A DNA stretch of 64,000 nt from Maniola hyperantus. Taxonomy: Eukaryota > Arthropoda > Insecta > Lepidoptera > Nymphalidae. The position numbers and the translations under genes were made by a program. Position 1 is the first letter of the stretch, and every line of letters starts with the position of its first letter. Below, one piece after another: positions 1 to 14,000 of the stretch. The DNA is taken from positions 3,827,099-3,891,098 of the forward strand of contig NC_048553.1 of assembly GCF_902806685.2 (NCBI RefSeq). The letters are read 5' to 3'. The notes beneath the pieces are model-generated. The model saw only the letters and a program-made list of their open reading frames with translations, was not told the DNA's origin and ran no database searches.

Positions 1-97
1 ACTCCTCAGTATTAGGTTTTCTCCCAGACTTGTAGTCCAAGTCTTTTATCTTCTATGTATACAGACTATGTGTACATTTAACAGTCTCATTTCATAA

Positions 98-209
98 GTA
101 GATTCTAAGTTTTATCTCATTTATCGTAGATTCTAAGTTTTTTCGCATTTATCGTAGATTCTAAGTTTTTTCTCATTCATCGTAGATTCTAAGTTTTTTC
201 GTAGTTTAA
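98..209. repeat. 28-bp tandem repeat, about four copies
   Basis: The unit begins gtagattctaagtttt and ends catttatc. Copies start at 98, 126, 154 and 182; the last is incomplete. Confidence 0.85.
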
Positions 210-761
210 CGTAGCGTATCTTTCATTTTAAAATAAGCCCATTATTTTAAGGTCGGCGGCATGTTCCGTAGAACAAGCGTTTATCTTTCTACTTCCTAAA
301 ACTGCAAGCACAAATAATTAAAATTGTCATTCTTTCCAAATTCACATTTTTTACAACAATTAAACGAATGTATATGTCACAATTTCCGAACGTGCGCCTA
401 CAGCGCCAACTACGTTAAGAAAAAAAAACTAATGTTGTCAGACGCCTCGCTGCAACGCGTGCACCGCTGCATCGCAAATAATCGCAAATATGATTCGCAC
501 ATAATCCGACGCGGTGCGAATCCTCAATTTCGGCAACGTTGTGCCATCAACTCATCAATCATCGCCACCAGTACTTAAAACGCCGCTATGGAGTCCTGCA
601 CGGGGTACCCCAAAGGATATCAAGCAGTCCTCGCATCAGCACAACGGTAAGTGACGGTTACATTCGTTACTTCCTGGCCTAAAGCTAAATCTACGCAACA
701 GTTGTATTTATTTAAATCATTATTTCAAAATATTATAGGTTGTTTAGAATTGTATGTGGTA

Positions 762-930
762 CAATACACGGCAGAAAATAATGTACATCGGCCTTTAGAA
801 TGATATTTCAGCTTTGTAAAGCGTTGTCTCTGTCACTCATACCTATATCACGTTTTATCGGCCTCAACGACAGAGACAAAGCTCTACAAATCCGAGCCTT
901 CTAAAAGTCGATGCACATTATTTTCTGAAC
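762..930. mobile_element. Palindromic MITE, family A copy 1
   Basis: Terminal arms 'acggcagaaaataatgtaca' and its diverged complement near 'gcacattattttctg' enclose 'gttgtctctgtcactcatac'. The same family occurs at 21521, 24551 and 43448. Confidence 0.8.
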
Positions 931-1140
931 TAGCCACGGCAGAAACCTCCCACCAGACCAAACAAGACTCAATTTCGAAAAGCTGGTGAAATGGAATAAG
1001 TGTTCTGTATTTTTGCCAAGACTTCATCACCAGACTCTATGTTACAAACTCTCCTTTTTACTCCAAGCACAAGCCTAACGCTTAGTTGGATAGGAAAGGG
1101 GAAAATTAGCGCCAAGGGAACTAAAAACAATTTTTTTTAG

Positions 1141-4100
1141 TTGGGTGAAAAGAGATTCATATCTGCCAGTTGGATCTCAAGGTCTCAAGGCGGTAGCTAA
1201 GGCGAAACTGAGATACGATCCAGTCGAGTTAGACCCCGAAGACATGTGCCGGATGGCGGCTGAACAACCTCAGGTATAACTTTCCTAGCAAAATAAAGTT
1301 GTCTTCAAATAGTTTTTGGTGTAGAACAGACATGCTGATCGATTGCGGAAAAACTGCATCAAACATTATTACAATCTCAATTGTTGTGATTGGCTGAATT
1401 TATGGTATTCTTGTTGCAACAATGCATTATAACCCATCAATCGGAGGTGATTGCGATCGTGACATTATAGCTATCATTCTACTGCAATATTGAGCCCCCG
1501 ATGATATTATAATAAAGTGTAAAAACCGGTCAAGTGCGAGTCAGACTCGCGCACCAAAGATTCCGTACTACAGTCGTATTTCTTCGACATTTTGCACTAT
1601 AAATCAAAAACTATTCCTTTTATAATATATCTAAATATATAAAATGAAAGGTGACTGACTGACTGATTGATCTATCAACGTACATCTCAAACTGTACAGA
1701 TAACGTGCAGATAGCTATTATGATGTAGGCATCCGCTAAGAAAGGAGTTTTGAAAATTCAACCCCTAAGGGGGTGAAATAGGGGTTTGAAATTTGTGTAG
1801 TCCACGCGGACGAAGTCGCGAGCAGAAGCTGGTGTATATATAGATGATAGAACTTCATTTACAGACAAGTTCGTTTAATCATTAATTGTTTCAGGTGCTA
1901 TCGAACTATTCAGTATCCGACGCCGTAGCGACATACTATTTGTACATGAAGTATGTTCATCCATTCATCTTTGCGCTGTGCACCATCATCCCATTGGAAC
2001 CAGATGAGGTAACTACCCTAAAACTTCGGTCAAACTAAGACGACGCGACACGCTCACATGGGCGCATCCAGCGCACTATTCGCCTCAGTTTGTTATGTTT
2101 TTAACCGACTTCAAAAAAAGGAGGTTCTCAATTCGACTGCACTTTTTTTTTTTTAATCCATTATTTATATCGTCATAGCATCAAAAAAGGTACCTGTAAT
2201 GAAAATGCATTAAAACTGCAATCAGGTTAAGATGCTACACCACGCGGTATATGCCACGCACAATCTAAATATGTACCTTCAAAACAATAATGAATAGGTA
2301 TCTTCTAGGCAAGCGCGCTCTAACCTATAGTCCGCGACAGGTCGGAATGGAGGTATGAGGTATGAGGTGGAGGGACGCCCCGCACACCCGTACGTCAGCC
2401 GTGCTGCCCGCATCGGGTTGGCGCGGGGGCTGTGCGGGTGTGATTGCCATCAATTGAATTTAAAAACTGCCATTTTTGTGCTTTTTCACATCATGTGCGC
2501 TGATGTCACTTATCAGTCGAATCAAACGATGTAACATGAATCACTATGTATTTAAACGTTTTTGCGAAGTGAGCTATAGCTGGTTTTAACAAGTATTCTG
2601 TGATATGGGATCTTGACCGCCCGTTAAACAGGTACTCCGTAAAGGTTCGGGCACACTGTGCGAGTCCCTCCTCATGGTAGAAGCATTCCATGCGAACATC
2701 GTGTTCCCCAACAAGCAAGTGGAGGAACTAAACAAACTGACGAGTGACGGCCACGTGCTAGAAACTGAGACGTACGTTGGCGGACATGTAGAAGCTCTTG
2801 AATCAGGTTAGTAAGCAAAACAAAGCAAGGAACCAAAAGCTTGACCTGCTATGATCCGCTGAAACAGACAAATCTGTATGTTGCAACATATAGCATGCAA
2901 TATGCACCGCCCGCCCTCCCACTGCTAAACATGTAGGAAAAGCCAGCCACCGAGCAAGCGATAGGCACTACCACCAGTAGTGGTCCTTCATGAGTGAAAT
3001 ATTCTATCATTTGAGTTATCAGTAAAAACAAATTTTTGACCGTTGATTTTATCGAAATAAATATGTTTTTGGGTATTAAAATATCGGTCGGTCTGTTATA
3101 GTTTGGTGATCTGGCAGGGACTAGTGGGCCCCAATCGATCGTGGGCCCTGGGCAAGTGCCATTGTGCCCAGTGGGAAAGAGGGCCCTGTCCACCACGCAA
3201 CACCACATAAAGTCCCCAAAAAACGTGCGTCGAGTGTTTTAAGCTTTTGGTTCCTCATTGACTTTCGCAAAGTAACGCTTGCTTCTATACAACATGTTAG
3301 TAAATGTTACAAAAGTTTAAATGGGTTCCTTGCTAAAAATTAAAAAAAATTGTTTGTTAAAACATTTTTAACTTTTTGACACCAATTTTTTTAGTATCTA
3401 AGTAGAAATTTATTTACAGGCGTTTTCCGCGCTGACATCAAATGCAAGTTCAGAATAGTCCCCACAGCTATAGATAAATTAATGGAGAACACAGAGAAAA
3501 CCATGAAACACGCGATCGAGGTCGAAGAAGGCATACCTCTAGACCTAGTGACTAATTTTGATGAAGTTTGCGCAGAAATAAAAGCCAAATTGCAGCACAT
3601 GAAGGATCATCCTAGAAGAGATGAGAACCCGTTGATATACCATTTGGATGTGGGAGCTATGTACCCTAATATTATTTTGACCAACAGGTAAGAGATTTTC
3701 TGTTTCATGAACATGTTAAGCTGTGATAGCCTAGTGGTTAGGACGTCCGCCTTCTAATCGGAGGTTGGAGGTTCGATTCCAGGCACGCACCTCTAACTTT
3801 TCGGAGTTATGTGCGTTTCAAAAAATTAAATATCTAGGCTATGGGTTGATCATGATGATGATGATAAACATTTTATTATTTAGATATAAGAAGACCTAAA
3901 GCATAAAAAAAGGAACGATAGCTGAAAAGTTGTGATACTACCTAAAATTTTGACAATGTTACTTTATCAAAAGAAAATCTGAAAGTTATCATCATCATTA
4001 TCTGTAACATATACAGATATAGACCCACATTTTCTATCCTCGGCCTTTTTGAATTTTGTCCCAAAATTCGAAGATTTTTTCGCTGCACCCAAAAATGGAG

Positions 4101-4972
4101 TACTTGCTCACAATTTATCAAGTGGTAAATTGTGGTAATAATCTCCACTTGATTTCCCTAATTTTTTTGTTCCACTAGATAGTGGATGGTTTCCCGCTAT
4201 GTGGTCTCATGGATTTCAAAACAATTTTAACGTGATCTCGTGGAATTCAAAACAATTTAAGTTGCCTGAAATCGTATGGTCCTATTGAATGATTGATTGC
4301 TTTAAAAAACAATATCCTCAGTATCCTCAGTATGCTTCAGTATGCTTATGGCAACGCCAAAACGCATACCAAGTCAGATATACATAGTTTATTGAATTCA
4401 CATATACTAATATTAAAAACATCTTACCCCCGTATTCACAATCATTACTATAAGGTCTCACAGTGCGCTTGAACGCACAGTGTGTGGTTCCACCAATCAG
4501 ATTATTTTGTCACGTCAATTTTCGATAATCTGATTGGTGGAATCCACACTATGCGTTCGAGCACACTGTGAGATTTCATAGTAATGATTGTGAATACGGA
4601 TGTGTTGGTGCTGAGCAATCAGACCACTGAGCCAAGTGTGTGCTCTCAGGGTTGGCACATTTTCGGCAAAACATGTCCTATGAAGTGTTGAATTATTTTT
4701 GGAAATATCGGCAGGTTACAGCCATCTGCAATGGTGAATGCTAGCATATGCGCAGTGTGCGACTTCAACCGGCCCGGCGCCGACTGCCAGAGACATATGG
4801 AGTGGATGTGGCGCGGAGATTTCCGTAAGCTTTCTGATAATGTTTTTTTCTTACTCAGTGGTTTCAATTCGTAAAATAATAATATTTTATTCGTCCGCGG
4901 GATGTTTGAAATCCCGCGGGAACCATGGATTTTTACGGAATGGAAAGTAGCCTTTGTGTTAATCCACACACA

Positions 4973-5017
<45 letters not shown>

Positions 5018-8000
5018 ATAAACTTTCACCTTTATAATATTAGTGTGATAATTATTCTATTTAGTTACCAACTTTAAATACTATTTGGACTTATTACTTG
5101 GATTCAGAAGTGATTCTTGATAAAGGGAGAATAATAATTATAAGTTAATTTTTACTTTATTTTGATATTTTTTGGTGTACCTATTTATAGTACCAGCAAC
5201 TAGGAGTGAATACCAAAGAATCCAACAGCAATTGGAAACGGAAAAATTCCCGCCTTTGTATCCCGGCGGACCACCGAGAGCTTTTCACACTTTACCCAAA
5301 GAGGACCAGGTAAGTCAATTCTTCTTTTTGAAATATCAGTGACTGTACTCTATCTACGCAGAGAAGTTAGTATAGGCTCTCTCTGTTACGTAATCCCGTA
5401 CAAATGACAGAGACTAAAAACTCGGTGGGCGTTAATCATTTTGAGTGGCCAACCAATCACAAACGTGTTTTCAAAAATCCATTCAAAATTAAATTCGAAA
5501 ATGTTTTCGAAAAACATTCGAAATCAATTTCGTTTGTAATTGGTTGATGACTCAAAATCTATCACCATAACCACAAGTGAAGACAGTGGATAGTTGTGGA
5601 GAAAATTCGGTGTTTATAATACGTATCAGCCATTAGACTTTATATTTATTAGTGTACCTTTTTAAAATTTAGTTTTCACTATTTTTCAGTCTTGTATGCT
5701 CAGAATTATAATAATTGTTTCAGGCTGCATATGAAAAGAAACGCTTGGCGGACTATTGTAGAGTGGCGTACAAGAAAACTAAAGTGACAAGGACCGAAGT
5801 GCGTACGACGACAATTTGCCAGAAAGAGAACTCCTTTTATGTTGACACGGTCAGAGCTTTTAGGTAAGAGCAATGTTTTTTTTGTTTAAAGAATATTAGT
5901 CATGTTTATCATGACTAAATTTCAAAAATCCTTTCTTATCGGATGTCATAATAGTTACCTCCATGCCAAATTTCAGCCCGATCCGTCCAGTAGTTTGAGC
6001 TGTACGTTGATAGATCAGTCAGTCAGTCACCTTTTCTTTTATATATTTAGATTTAGATTTCAAGTCTTGACGGTTTCTTCTAACAGGGATCGACGCTACG
6101 AATACAAGGCGTTAAACAAGCAGGCAAAAGCCATGGTGACGCATGCGGTCGCTAGTGGAGATGCGGCCGAAATCAAAAGTGCCAAAAGTCGAGAGGTTCT
6201 CTACGACTCGCTACAATTGGCCCACAAGTGTATCCTCAACTCGTTTTATGGATACGTTATGAGGAGAGGGTAAGTTTCACTAACAATTTCTTAGTTGTCT
6301 GTTTTGGGTGTAAGTGTACATTTCTGTACCCGAAGGGTGCCAACTGCCAACGGGACGAGCAGTGGAGGCTTGGTAATAGTACTAAGCGTCCGCTGTCCGT
6401 CCGTCTCCATTAGTCCGTTTGTAATAGGTATGTAGATAGTTGACATTTTTACAGAATATTTCTTATACCAGCAGACATAATAAAAATTCAAGGTAGCCGC
6501 CATGAAAATTAAAAAATTTAAATGTTATTTCTTGTACGATGGTATGGAACCCTTCGTGAGCGAGTTCGACTCGTTGACCGATTATTTCGTAAAAACTTAG
6601 TTATTCCATAGTAAAATTAAATAGACGTCATTTGACGTATATTTGATGTCGAACATGATGCTGATATTGTAAAAGTGTTTGTTGCCAGGGCTCGGTGGCA
6701 CAGTATGGAAATGGCGGGCATCGTATGCTACACCGGCGCTAACATTATTATGAAGGCGCGAGAAATCATCGAGCAAGTTGGACGTCCGCTAGAACTGGAT
6801 ACTGATGGTAAAGCCTGATCAGAATAATAAAATACCTCGCCATATTGCACAAAACCCGTGGAACTAATTTATACAAGACCCTACACTTAGGGACCATAGA
6901 CCATATTATAGTATACTAGCTGATGCTCGCGACTTCGTGCGCGTGGAATTAGGTTTTTAAAATCCCGTGGGAACTCTTTGATTTTCCGCAATAAAAAGGA
7001 GCCTATGTCACTCTCTAGTTTTTCGGTTTTTAACTATACCCGTAGAAAAAATCACGTCAATCCGTTGCTCCGTTGCGACAAGGACAAACCAACACACACA
7101 CAAAACAACAACCACACTTTCGCATTTATAATATCGGTAGTGACTAGTGGCGCCGCCAGAGCAAATTTCTTATATTTCTGGTCAAACTATAATATAAAGA
7201 TTCAAAAGACGATTTTAATCGAAACATTCAGTAGGAACACAGTTGTAAAGCGTTATTGTTATTATTGAACAGGTATTTGGTGTATTTTACCATCGTCGTT
7301 TCCCGAAAACGTCACAATCCACACTACCCATCAAAAGAAGAAGAAAATCAACGTGTCCTTTCCTAATGCTGTGCTGAATGCTATGGTTAAGGTACATTTT
7401 AAATGGTATATTTTTCAATCCTATCTTCTTCTTATACTTCGGGGCTATGCAGGTTCTTGAATACCTTTTATTACTGCCAGAGGCGGTTTTAAGGTCGAGA
7501 GTGCCCTAGGCAAGCACCTCATAGGCGCCCCTCTAACAGCCATATTAAAATTTTTACTAACTAAGGAGGAATCGTCTGTTTGCATAGCTGGTAGTTGGTG
7601 ATTATACTGTTTATGTGAACGAGTGAAGAACATCACGTCATCACGTCTTTTCCCGCGACTTCGTACGCGTGAATTTTGGTTTTTCAAAATCCCGTGGGAA
7701 CTCTTTGATTTTCCGGGACAAAAAGTAGCACATGTCACTCTCCAGGTCTTAAACTATACCCATGCAACCATCACGCCGATCCGTTGCTCCGTTGCGACGT
7801 AATTGAAGGACAAACCAACAAACAGACACACTTTCGTATTTATAATAGGGGTAGTAATGACGTGAAATAATTGTTTTGTTTCGTATCTTTTTTTTGCCTT
7901 GTTATTAATTAATCTTTTATACAGCCTAATATCCGTTAATTCATCCAGGACCACTTCACCAACGATCAGTATTACGAACTGGTAGACCCAGTAACAAAAA

Positions 8001-11000
8001 CATACGAGAAGCGGTCAGAAAACTCAATTTTCTTCGAGGTTGATGGTCCCTACCTCGCTATGGTGCTCCCTGCCTCGAAGGAAGAAGGGAAAAAGTTGAA
8101 GAAGCGATACGCTGTTTTCAATTTCGACGGCTCTTTGGCTGAGTTAAAAGGTAAGAAAGCTGCTAATATTTATTGAGCTATTAAGAAATTGGTTAACAAT
8201 TTAATTTGAAACCCTAAAGGTGCGATTTTGTGCCTCCTGGTAACGTTATTCACATGCAACCCACCAGAGGCTCGATTGCGAATCGCCTGCATCAATCATT
8301 TAATGACGGTATCAATGTCAAAATATGGTTTTCCTAGCACGGTTCATGGAGAACTCTTTGATTTTCCGGAATAAAACGTAGCTTATGTCACTCTCCAGGT
8401 CTTTATCTATACCCATGCAAAAAATCTCGTCAATCCGTTGCACCATTGCGACGTGATTGAAGGACAAACCAACAAACAAACACCTTCGCATTTATAATAA
8501 AGGTACTGATTATAATAAGGGTACTGATGAAACCAAGTAATCTTTTGAACTCAACAGGTTTCGAGGTAAAACGCCGCGGTGAATTGCAACTAATAAAGAT
8601 ATTCCAATCTTCTGTTTTCGAAGCGTTCCTCAAAGGGAACGACCTGAAATCTTGTTATGGCGCAGTCGCTAAAGTAGCCGACTATTGGCTCGATGTGTTA
8701 TACAGCAAGGGGTCTAACATGCCGGATACGGAACTGTTTGAGTTGATATCGGAAAATAGATCTATGTCGAAGAAGCTAGAAGATTATGGTGGGCAGAAGT
8801 CCACGTCGATCTCCACAGCGAAGAGATTGGCGGAGTTTTTGGGAGATCAGATGGTTAAAGATGCTGGGTTAGCTTGCCGGTAAGTTTATCATGTACTAGC
8901 TTATGCTCGCGACTTCGTCCGCGTGGACTACACAAATTTCAAACCCGTATTTCACCCTTAGGGGTTGGATTTTCAAAAATCCTTTCTTAGCGGATGCATA
9001 CGTCGTAATAGCTATCTGCATGCTAAATTTCAGCCCGATCCGTCCAGAAGTTTGAGCTGTGCGTTGATAGATCAGTCAGTCTACGTAGTCTAGACTAGAG
9101 TAAGTATTTCAAATAAAGATATTGCTCAATTGCTTGAAACGATGCTTTATCTTTATAAAGAGCATAGAAATAAGCAAATCTGTTAGGATGGTTTCGAAAA
9201 AATAATCAAATTTACCTTGCCGATAATAATTGTGGCATTCTGGTCCGCTCAGTTGCAAGTAAGCCTCCTAGCATGAAAATCTGAAATAAAATTGGTTCTG
9301 TGTATATTGAAACATTGAAACCAGAACCAATTTTATTGTGTTTAGATAATAAAAACATTAGAATTTTGTGAATTTATTCAAATCCTTGCATATCCAATCA
9401 GCCCCCCAATTGTGTAAGAAAAACGTATTCATCGTTATCGAAATCGTCAAAAAATTCTGCCCTTTGATTGGCTGCGAAAAAATGTAAACAGCGAATCAAC
9501 CAATCAAAGGGCAGAATTTTTTGACAGTTACCGATTACGATAACGATGAATACGTTTTTCTTACACAATCAGGGGTCAGACTTGCAATTTAGCGCCATTA
9601 CACACAATTAGTGACAGTTAGATACAAGTGTAGGTATACCAGATATACTTCTTTTTAAAAAAAAGCTTACTTAAAAGCTAACGTAAATTATCTATAAACA
9701 GCTACGTACAGCATTAAGCTAATCGATTTTGAAGCGGTTTTATCGACTAGCGAAATTAAGAGAAAATCGATTTCAGGTTCATAATATCGCGTAAGCCGGA
9801 CGGTGCACCCGTAACCGAACGAGCTATACCATTAGCGATCTTCCAATCCCCCGCAGCAGTTAAGAGACATCACTTGAGAAGATGGCTAAAGGATAACACT
9901 ATCACGGAAGACATAGACATTAGAGATGTGCTGGATTGGGCGTACTATATCGAAAGGCTCAGTGGTGCCATACAGAAGATTATCACGATACCTGCCGCAT
10001 TACAAGGGGTAAGTACGTGTTTGCTCCAAAATTTGGGAAAGATTTTATGAAGTATATAATTTTAACCAAAAAATTTCTTATTCGGGGTTTTCCTAACTTT
10101 TGATACCAGATTTGCACATTCTCAGACTTCTATTACAGAAGCATCAATGTAGAAAGTGTTCTGGAGAATTAGCGTTTGTCTTCTTCAAGAATGCCGATTC
10201 GCTTTAATAGCATTTTAGAGCATCCCTTCCTTATCTATTATAGCTTGTCTTGTTTGTTCTTTCTCCATAGTTTTCTTGGGTCCCATCATCTTATAAAAAA
10301 CTACTAATAAAATTAAATTGAAATGTTTCTAGCTCGACAATCCTGTGCCACGTGTCCAATATCCCGACTGGCTGCACAAGAAAATGTTAGCAAAAAGCGA
10401 CAAGTTTAAAACTAGGAAGATCACTGATATGTTCTCAGCGAAACCTAAAGATGTTCCAAACGAAAACGATGAAGAGGGAGAAACTTCTGGGAGCAATGTC
10501 TGCGTGGTAAGGGTAGATACTTTCATATTTTTCCAGAAAATCTCTGGTAGCTGGTCAAATACGCTGTTTAAAATATCAGGAATTAGAAGGAGGAAGCTCT
10601 TATAGAGCAGGCTACGTTTTTATATATTAGCCAAATATAAGCCAACAGTCCAGGAGCGAAGTGAAATCCGAAAGGTCGACGCGGCGACGCGACGGTTGAA
10701 TACTCCTAGCACAAAAACGCTAAGTTGCTAAGTTTAACATAGCTAAATTGTTCTTGCTTGAATTCAGATCTTTAATCTAGCAAATAATATGGATAAATCG
10801 ATGGTTGCTTTCCTTCAAAATTGTGTGTGTCATTGGTTATGTCTATAACCAGTTATAGTTATAATAAATAGTTTGTCTAAACTATTTATTGAAAATTTCT
10901 TAATCCGGGTAAGCGCACTTTGGCTGCGCTCAACGCGCTGCTGAAGGAGTCCCCTTGACATATTTGCTGACGAATGGGCTGACCTCATGGGTCAGATCTT

Positions 11001-14000
11001 GCACTTTTGTGAAAATTTATATTGCTTTTTAAAATTTATAATTTTAACAATTTTTGTAAGTATGTTTATGTTAGTTTGTACTCGTAGTTTAATTAGTGTA
11101 ATTGGCTTTATGGCCATTCTAATTAAATAATAAATAAATAAATAAATAAATAATAATAATAAACAATTTTTTTACAGAATACAGAAGTAGATATAGAAGA
11201 CATCGGTAAAGACGTTTCTGAGCCCAGCGTCATTCGACCCATAGTGCATTGCGTTAAGCGCAAACGTGAAGAGTCGCCGATAAAAGAGGCCACTACTTGG
11301 AGAGAGGCGTTAGGACAACCTCCGCCTTACGGCAATACCAACGTATGTATAATATGAATAAATAGTGAATTTTGGTAGACTTGGCGTGGTTTACATTATA
11401 GTATGCAGTGCTCCGAACGCGTCGAAAGTACGAGATAAAGGGCTAAACCTGCTTATCTTACTATATTCTTAAAAGTACTAAGTACCATAGACAAAAAGTT
11501 CATAATTTCATACAAATTTTCGTAAGAAAATTATCTAATTCCAAAATCAGTTTAAATGTTATAGCCGCCATATTGGATTTATCATGACGTCATTTATAAG
11601 AGAAGACGAAGCCTATAATATAGTACCTATTCCATTTACTTTTGGCCGAATAGAGGCAATACTGCATCTGCAAATCTCATAATATTATCCTTATTACTTT
11701 AGGGACCTTAGTCGAGTAAAAATAATCTGTATCGTAATCGAACTCAAACAGGCGAATGTTTCTCGCTCTTGAAATAAACACTTTATCTTGTATTGGTGTT
11801 TGAATAAACTATTAATAAACTTAAATCAAAAAAAAAACATTAAATTAAAACTAAAATAAATTAAATTAAATCTAAAACCTCGTCGAGACCACCGCAGCGA
11901 GGCATTGTACCCAAGATGCTGGCAGCATTACCCCTTTGGATGGCCAAACTAATTCTTTGACCAAGGTAGCTGCCAGCTCTCGGGTCCCCGGTTGACTCGA
12001 TAACTCTTTTCGCAATTTCTTCAAAAAGAGCTCGAGCCCCCGGGCCCCACGGCCCCAAGGTCTCCACACCAAAAGGCACGAATACGAAGCTCCAATAAAA
12101 ATATAAAAATAAAAATACATAAAAATGTTTGAATTGAAATGTGATATGAATATTTTTTAAAAAGCTGTGATAGCCTAGTGGTTAGGACGTCTTCTAATCG
12201 GAGGTCGGGGGTTCGATCCCGGGCACGCACCTCTAACTTTTCGGAGCTATGTGCGTTTGTAATTAATTAAATATCACTTGCTTTAATGGTGAAGGAAAAC
12301 ATCGTGAGGAAACCTGCATGCCTGAGAGTTCTCCATAATGTTCTCAAAGGTGTGTGAAGTCTACCAATCCGCACATGGCCAGCGTGGTAGACTATGGCCA
12401 AAACCCTTCTCACTCTGAGAGGAGACCCGTGCTCTGTAGTGAGCCGGTGATGGGTTGATCATGATGATGATGATGAATATTTTTTAGGAAGAACGAAGAG
12501 CTTGGATAGTATTTCAAAAGAAGAAGTGGCTGTGGCAAATGGAGCAACATGGCCTTCGTAACAAGAATAAACGAGGTAAAGTGGACAACAGTGCGCCCTT
12601 GATGGCCAAGAACACTGGACCCACAAATACGTTGGGAGGCTTCATAAGGAGGGCTCAACGTACGTTGCTGAATACACCGTGGCAGATTATACAGGTAAAA
12701 GTCAACAGGTAGAATCTTATTATGTACTAGGTGACCCGCCCCAGCGTCGCTCGTGTGGAATTTAAAAAATCGAGGTGGAGGTTGAATTTCCAAAAATCCT
12801 GAAACATGTATATTGTATTTCTTCATTTGTGACCGAAAACCCAAATACCAATTAGAGAAATTTACTTGTGTACTGGAGGAACATTTCCTTCAAAAAAATA
12901 TCTAGGCCCACGTTCTACGCGTTGTCAGTTAGTCAGTAACGGTTCTGTTTTATATGTACCTATAGGTAAATTTTGTAGATTTTGTTGGAATCAGTGCAGT
13001 AGGTAAAGCGTGAAAAAAGTAAAAAAAAATTAAAGTATACATACTTTTAGATTTATAATGCTATAGTAGGGATGTTTTTCAACTTATAATGATTATTTAT
13101 CACACAAAAATACATGAGACTGAAATTCAAGTTTTTCAAACTTACTTCAGGGTTCCTGTGATAAACGACAAAATAAACTTTCATTTCATGATTTTCTTAA
13201 ACAGGTAGCAGAAACAGCAGAGCCAGGCCTATTCAGACTGTGGGCTTTAGTGGGTACTGAGTTACATCAAATAAAGCTGACAGTGCCCCGGATTTTCTAC
13301 GTGAATCGGCGAGTGGCCCGGGAAGACGAAAGTGGCCCGTACTGGCGCCGCTGCAACAGAGTGCTGCCGCGAGCGAGACCTGCGCAGCATCTGTACCAGT
13401 ACACCGTGCCAGAGTCGCTGTACAGAGAGAGATGCCAGTACGTATTTTCAGAGTGGCCACATTATGACGCGTCCAAACTAAGAAACGGAAACATTGTCCG
13501 CCATACTGTGACGTGCTAGCTAGAAATATATTTTGATTGAATATGTTTTTATATATATGGCAGCTACCTTGGTCAAAGAATTTGGGTACAATGCCTCGCT
13601 GTGGTCTCGATGAGGTTTTAGATTTAATTTAATTTATTTTAGTTTTAATTTAATGTTTTTTTTAACTATTAAAGTTTATTTAATAAAATTGTCTAGCCCT
13701 TTTTAAATACAAATAAAGATTATAGTACCATTTATAATATATCATTTGGATTTTCGATTGGAAATATATTTCAAGCTAGGACGTCACAATAAAGCGGACA
13801 CCATTACCCTTTCGTAGTACGTTATAGCATATTTGAAAACAAAGTCAGATGGCGCTTAAACCAGAGTGATCAACGATTTGCATTTACGAGAGGGTGGCCC
13901 ATATTGGATTGGCTTGGATAGATTGGCGTAAAAATTTCAGCAGTAGATTTTTATTTTCAGTAGTGGGTAGTCATAATAATTTAAAATATTTTTACAGGGA

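Larger units (their letters stand above)
1..1140 (+). other. POLE: POLE intron sequence at window start
   Basis: No exon of POLE preceding WVKRD is recognisable here, so the intron before 1141 is at least 1.1 kb or extends off the window. It holds a 28-bp tandem repeat, a palindromic MITE and a SINE tail fragment (about 1048-1115, 'cgcttagttgga'). Confidence 0.6.
1141..2806 (+). other. POLE: POLE exons for end of exonuclease domain (Exo III)
   Basis: Three exons: 1141-1273, 1895-2008 and 2632-2806. The first begins with the last base of a split codon and reads WVKRDSYLPVG and DPEDMCRMAAEQPQ. The second carries Exo III, with the motif aspartate in YSVSDAVATYYLYM. The third reads VLRKGSGTLCESLLMVEAFHA. 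Introns carry a reverse-oriented interspersed repeat (1621-1838) and a GC-rich palindromic element (2326-2450). Confidence 0.96.
3420..10506 (+). other. POLE: POLE exons for polymerase palm, fingers and thumb
   Basis: Eleven exons: 3420-3687 (motif A, DVGAMYPNIILTNR), 4715-4824 (CysX cysteines in SICAVCDFNRPGADCQ), 5191-5309, 5724-5863, 6087-6269 (KCILNSFYGYVMRRG, fingers), 6689-6807 (motif C, DTDG at the 3' end), 7273-7391, 7949-8150 (SENSIFFEVDGPYLAM), 8558-8879 (RRGELQLIKIFQSSVFEAFL), 9777-10008 and 10333-10506. Motif C is split between exons, with the codon for the glycine of DTDG crossing the intron. The last exon carries KTRKITDMF, which resembles a PCNA-interacting sequence at the position of the human YKQKKISELF segment; that role is inferred. 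Confidence 0.96.

Noticed and set aside
324..578. 84-codon plus-strand ORF
   Set aside because: No resemblance to POLE or another family, low-complexity composition, inside the presumed intron.
3718..3870. Possible tRNA gene (A and B box words)
   Set aside because: No cloverleaf or acceptor stem; the same sequence recurs in SINEs at 12162 and 16662.
4646..5029. Minus-strand ORF with a long VCVCVC run
   Set aside because: It is the translation of a CA microsatellite next to a POLE exon; no real gene.
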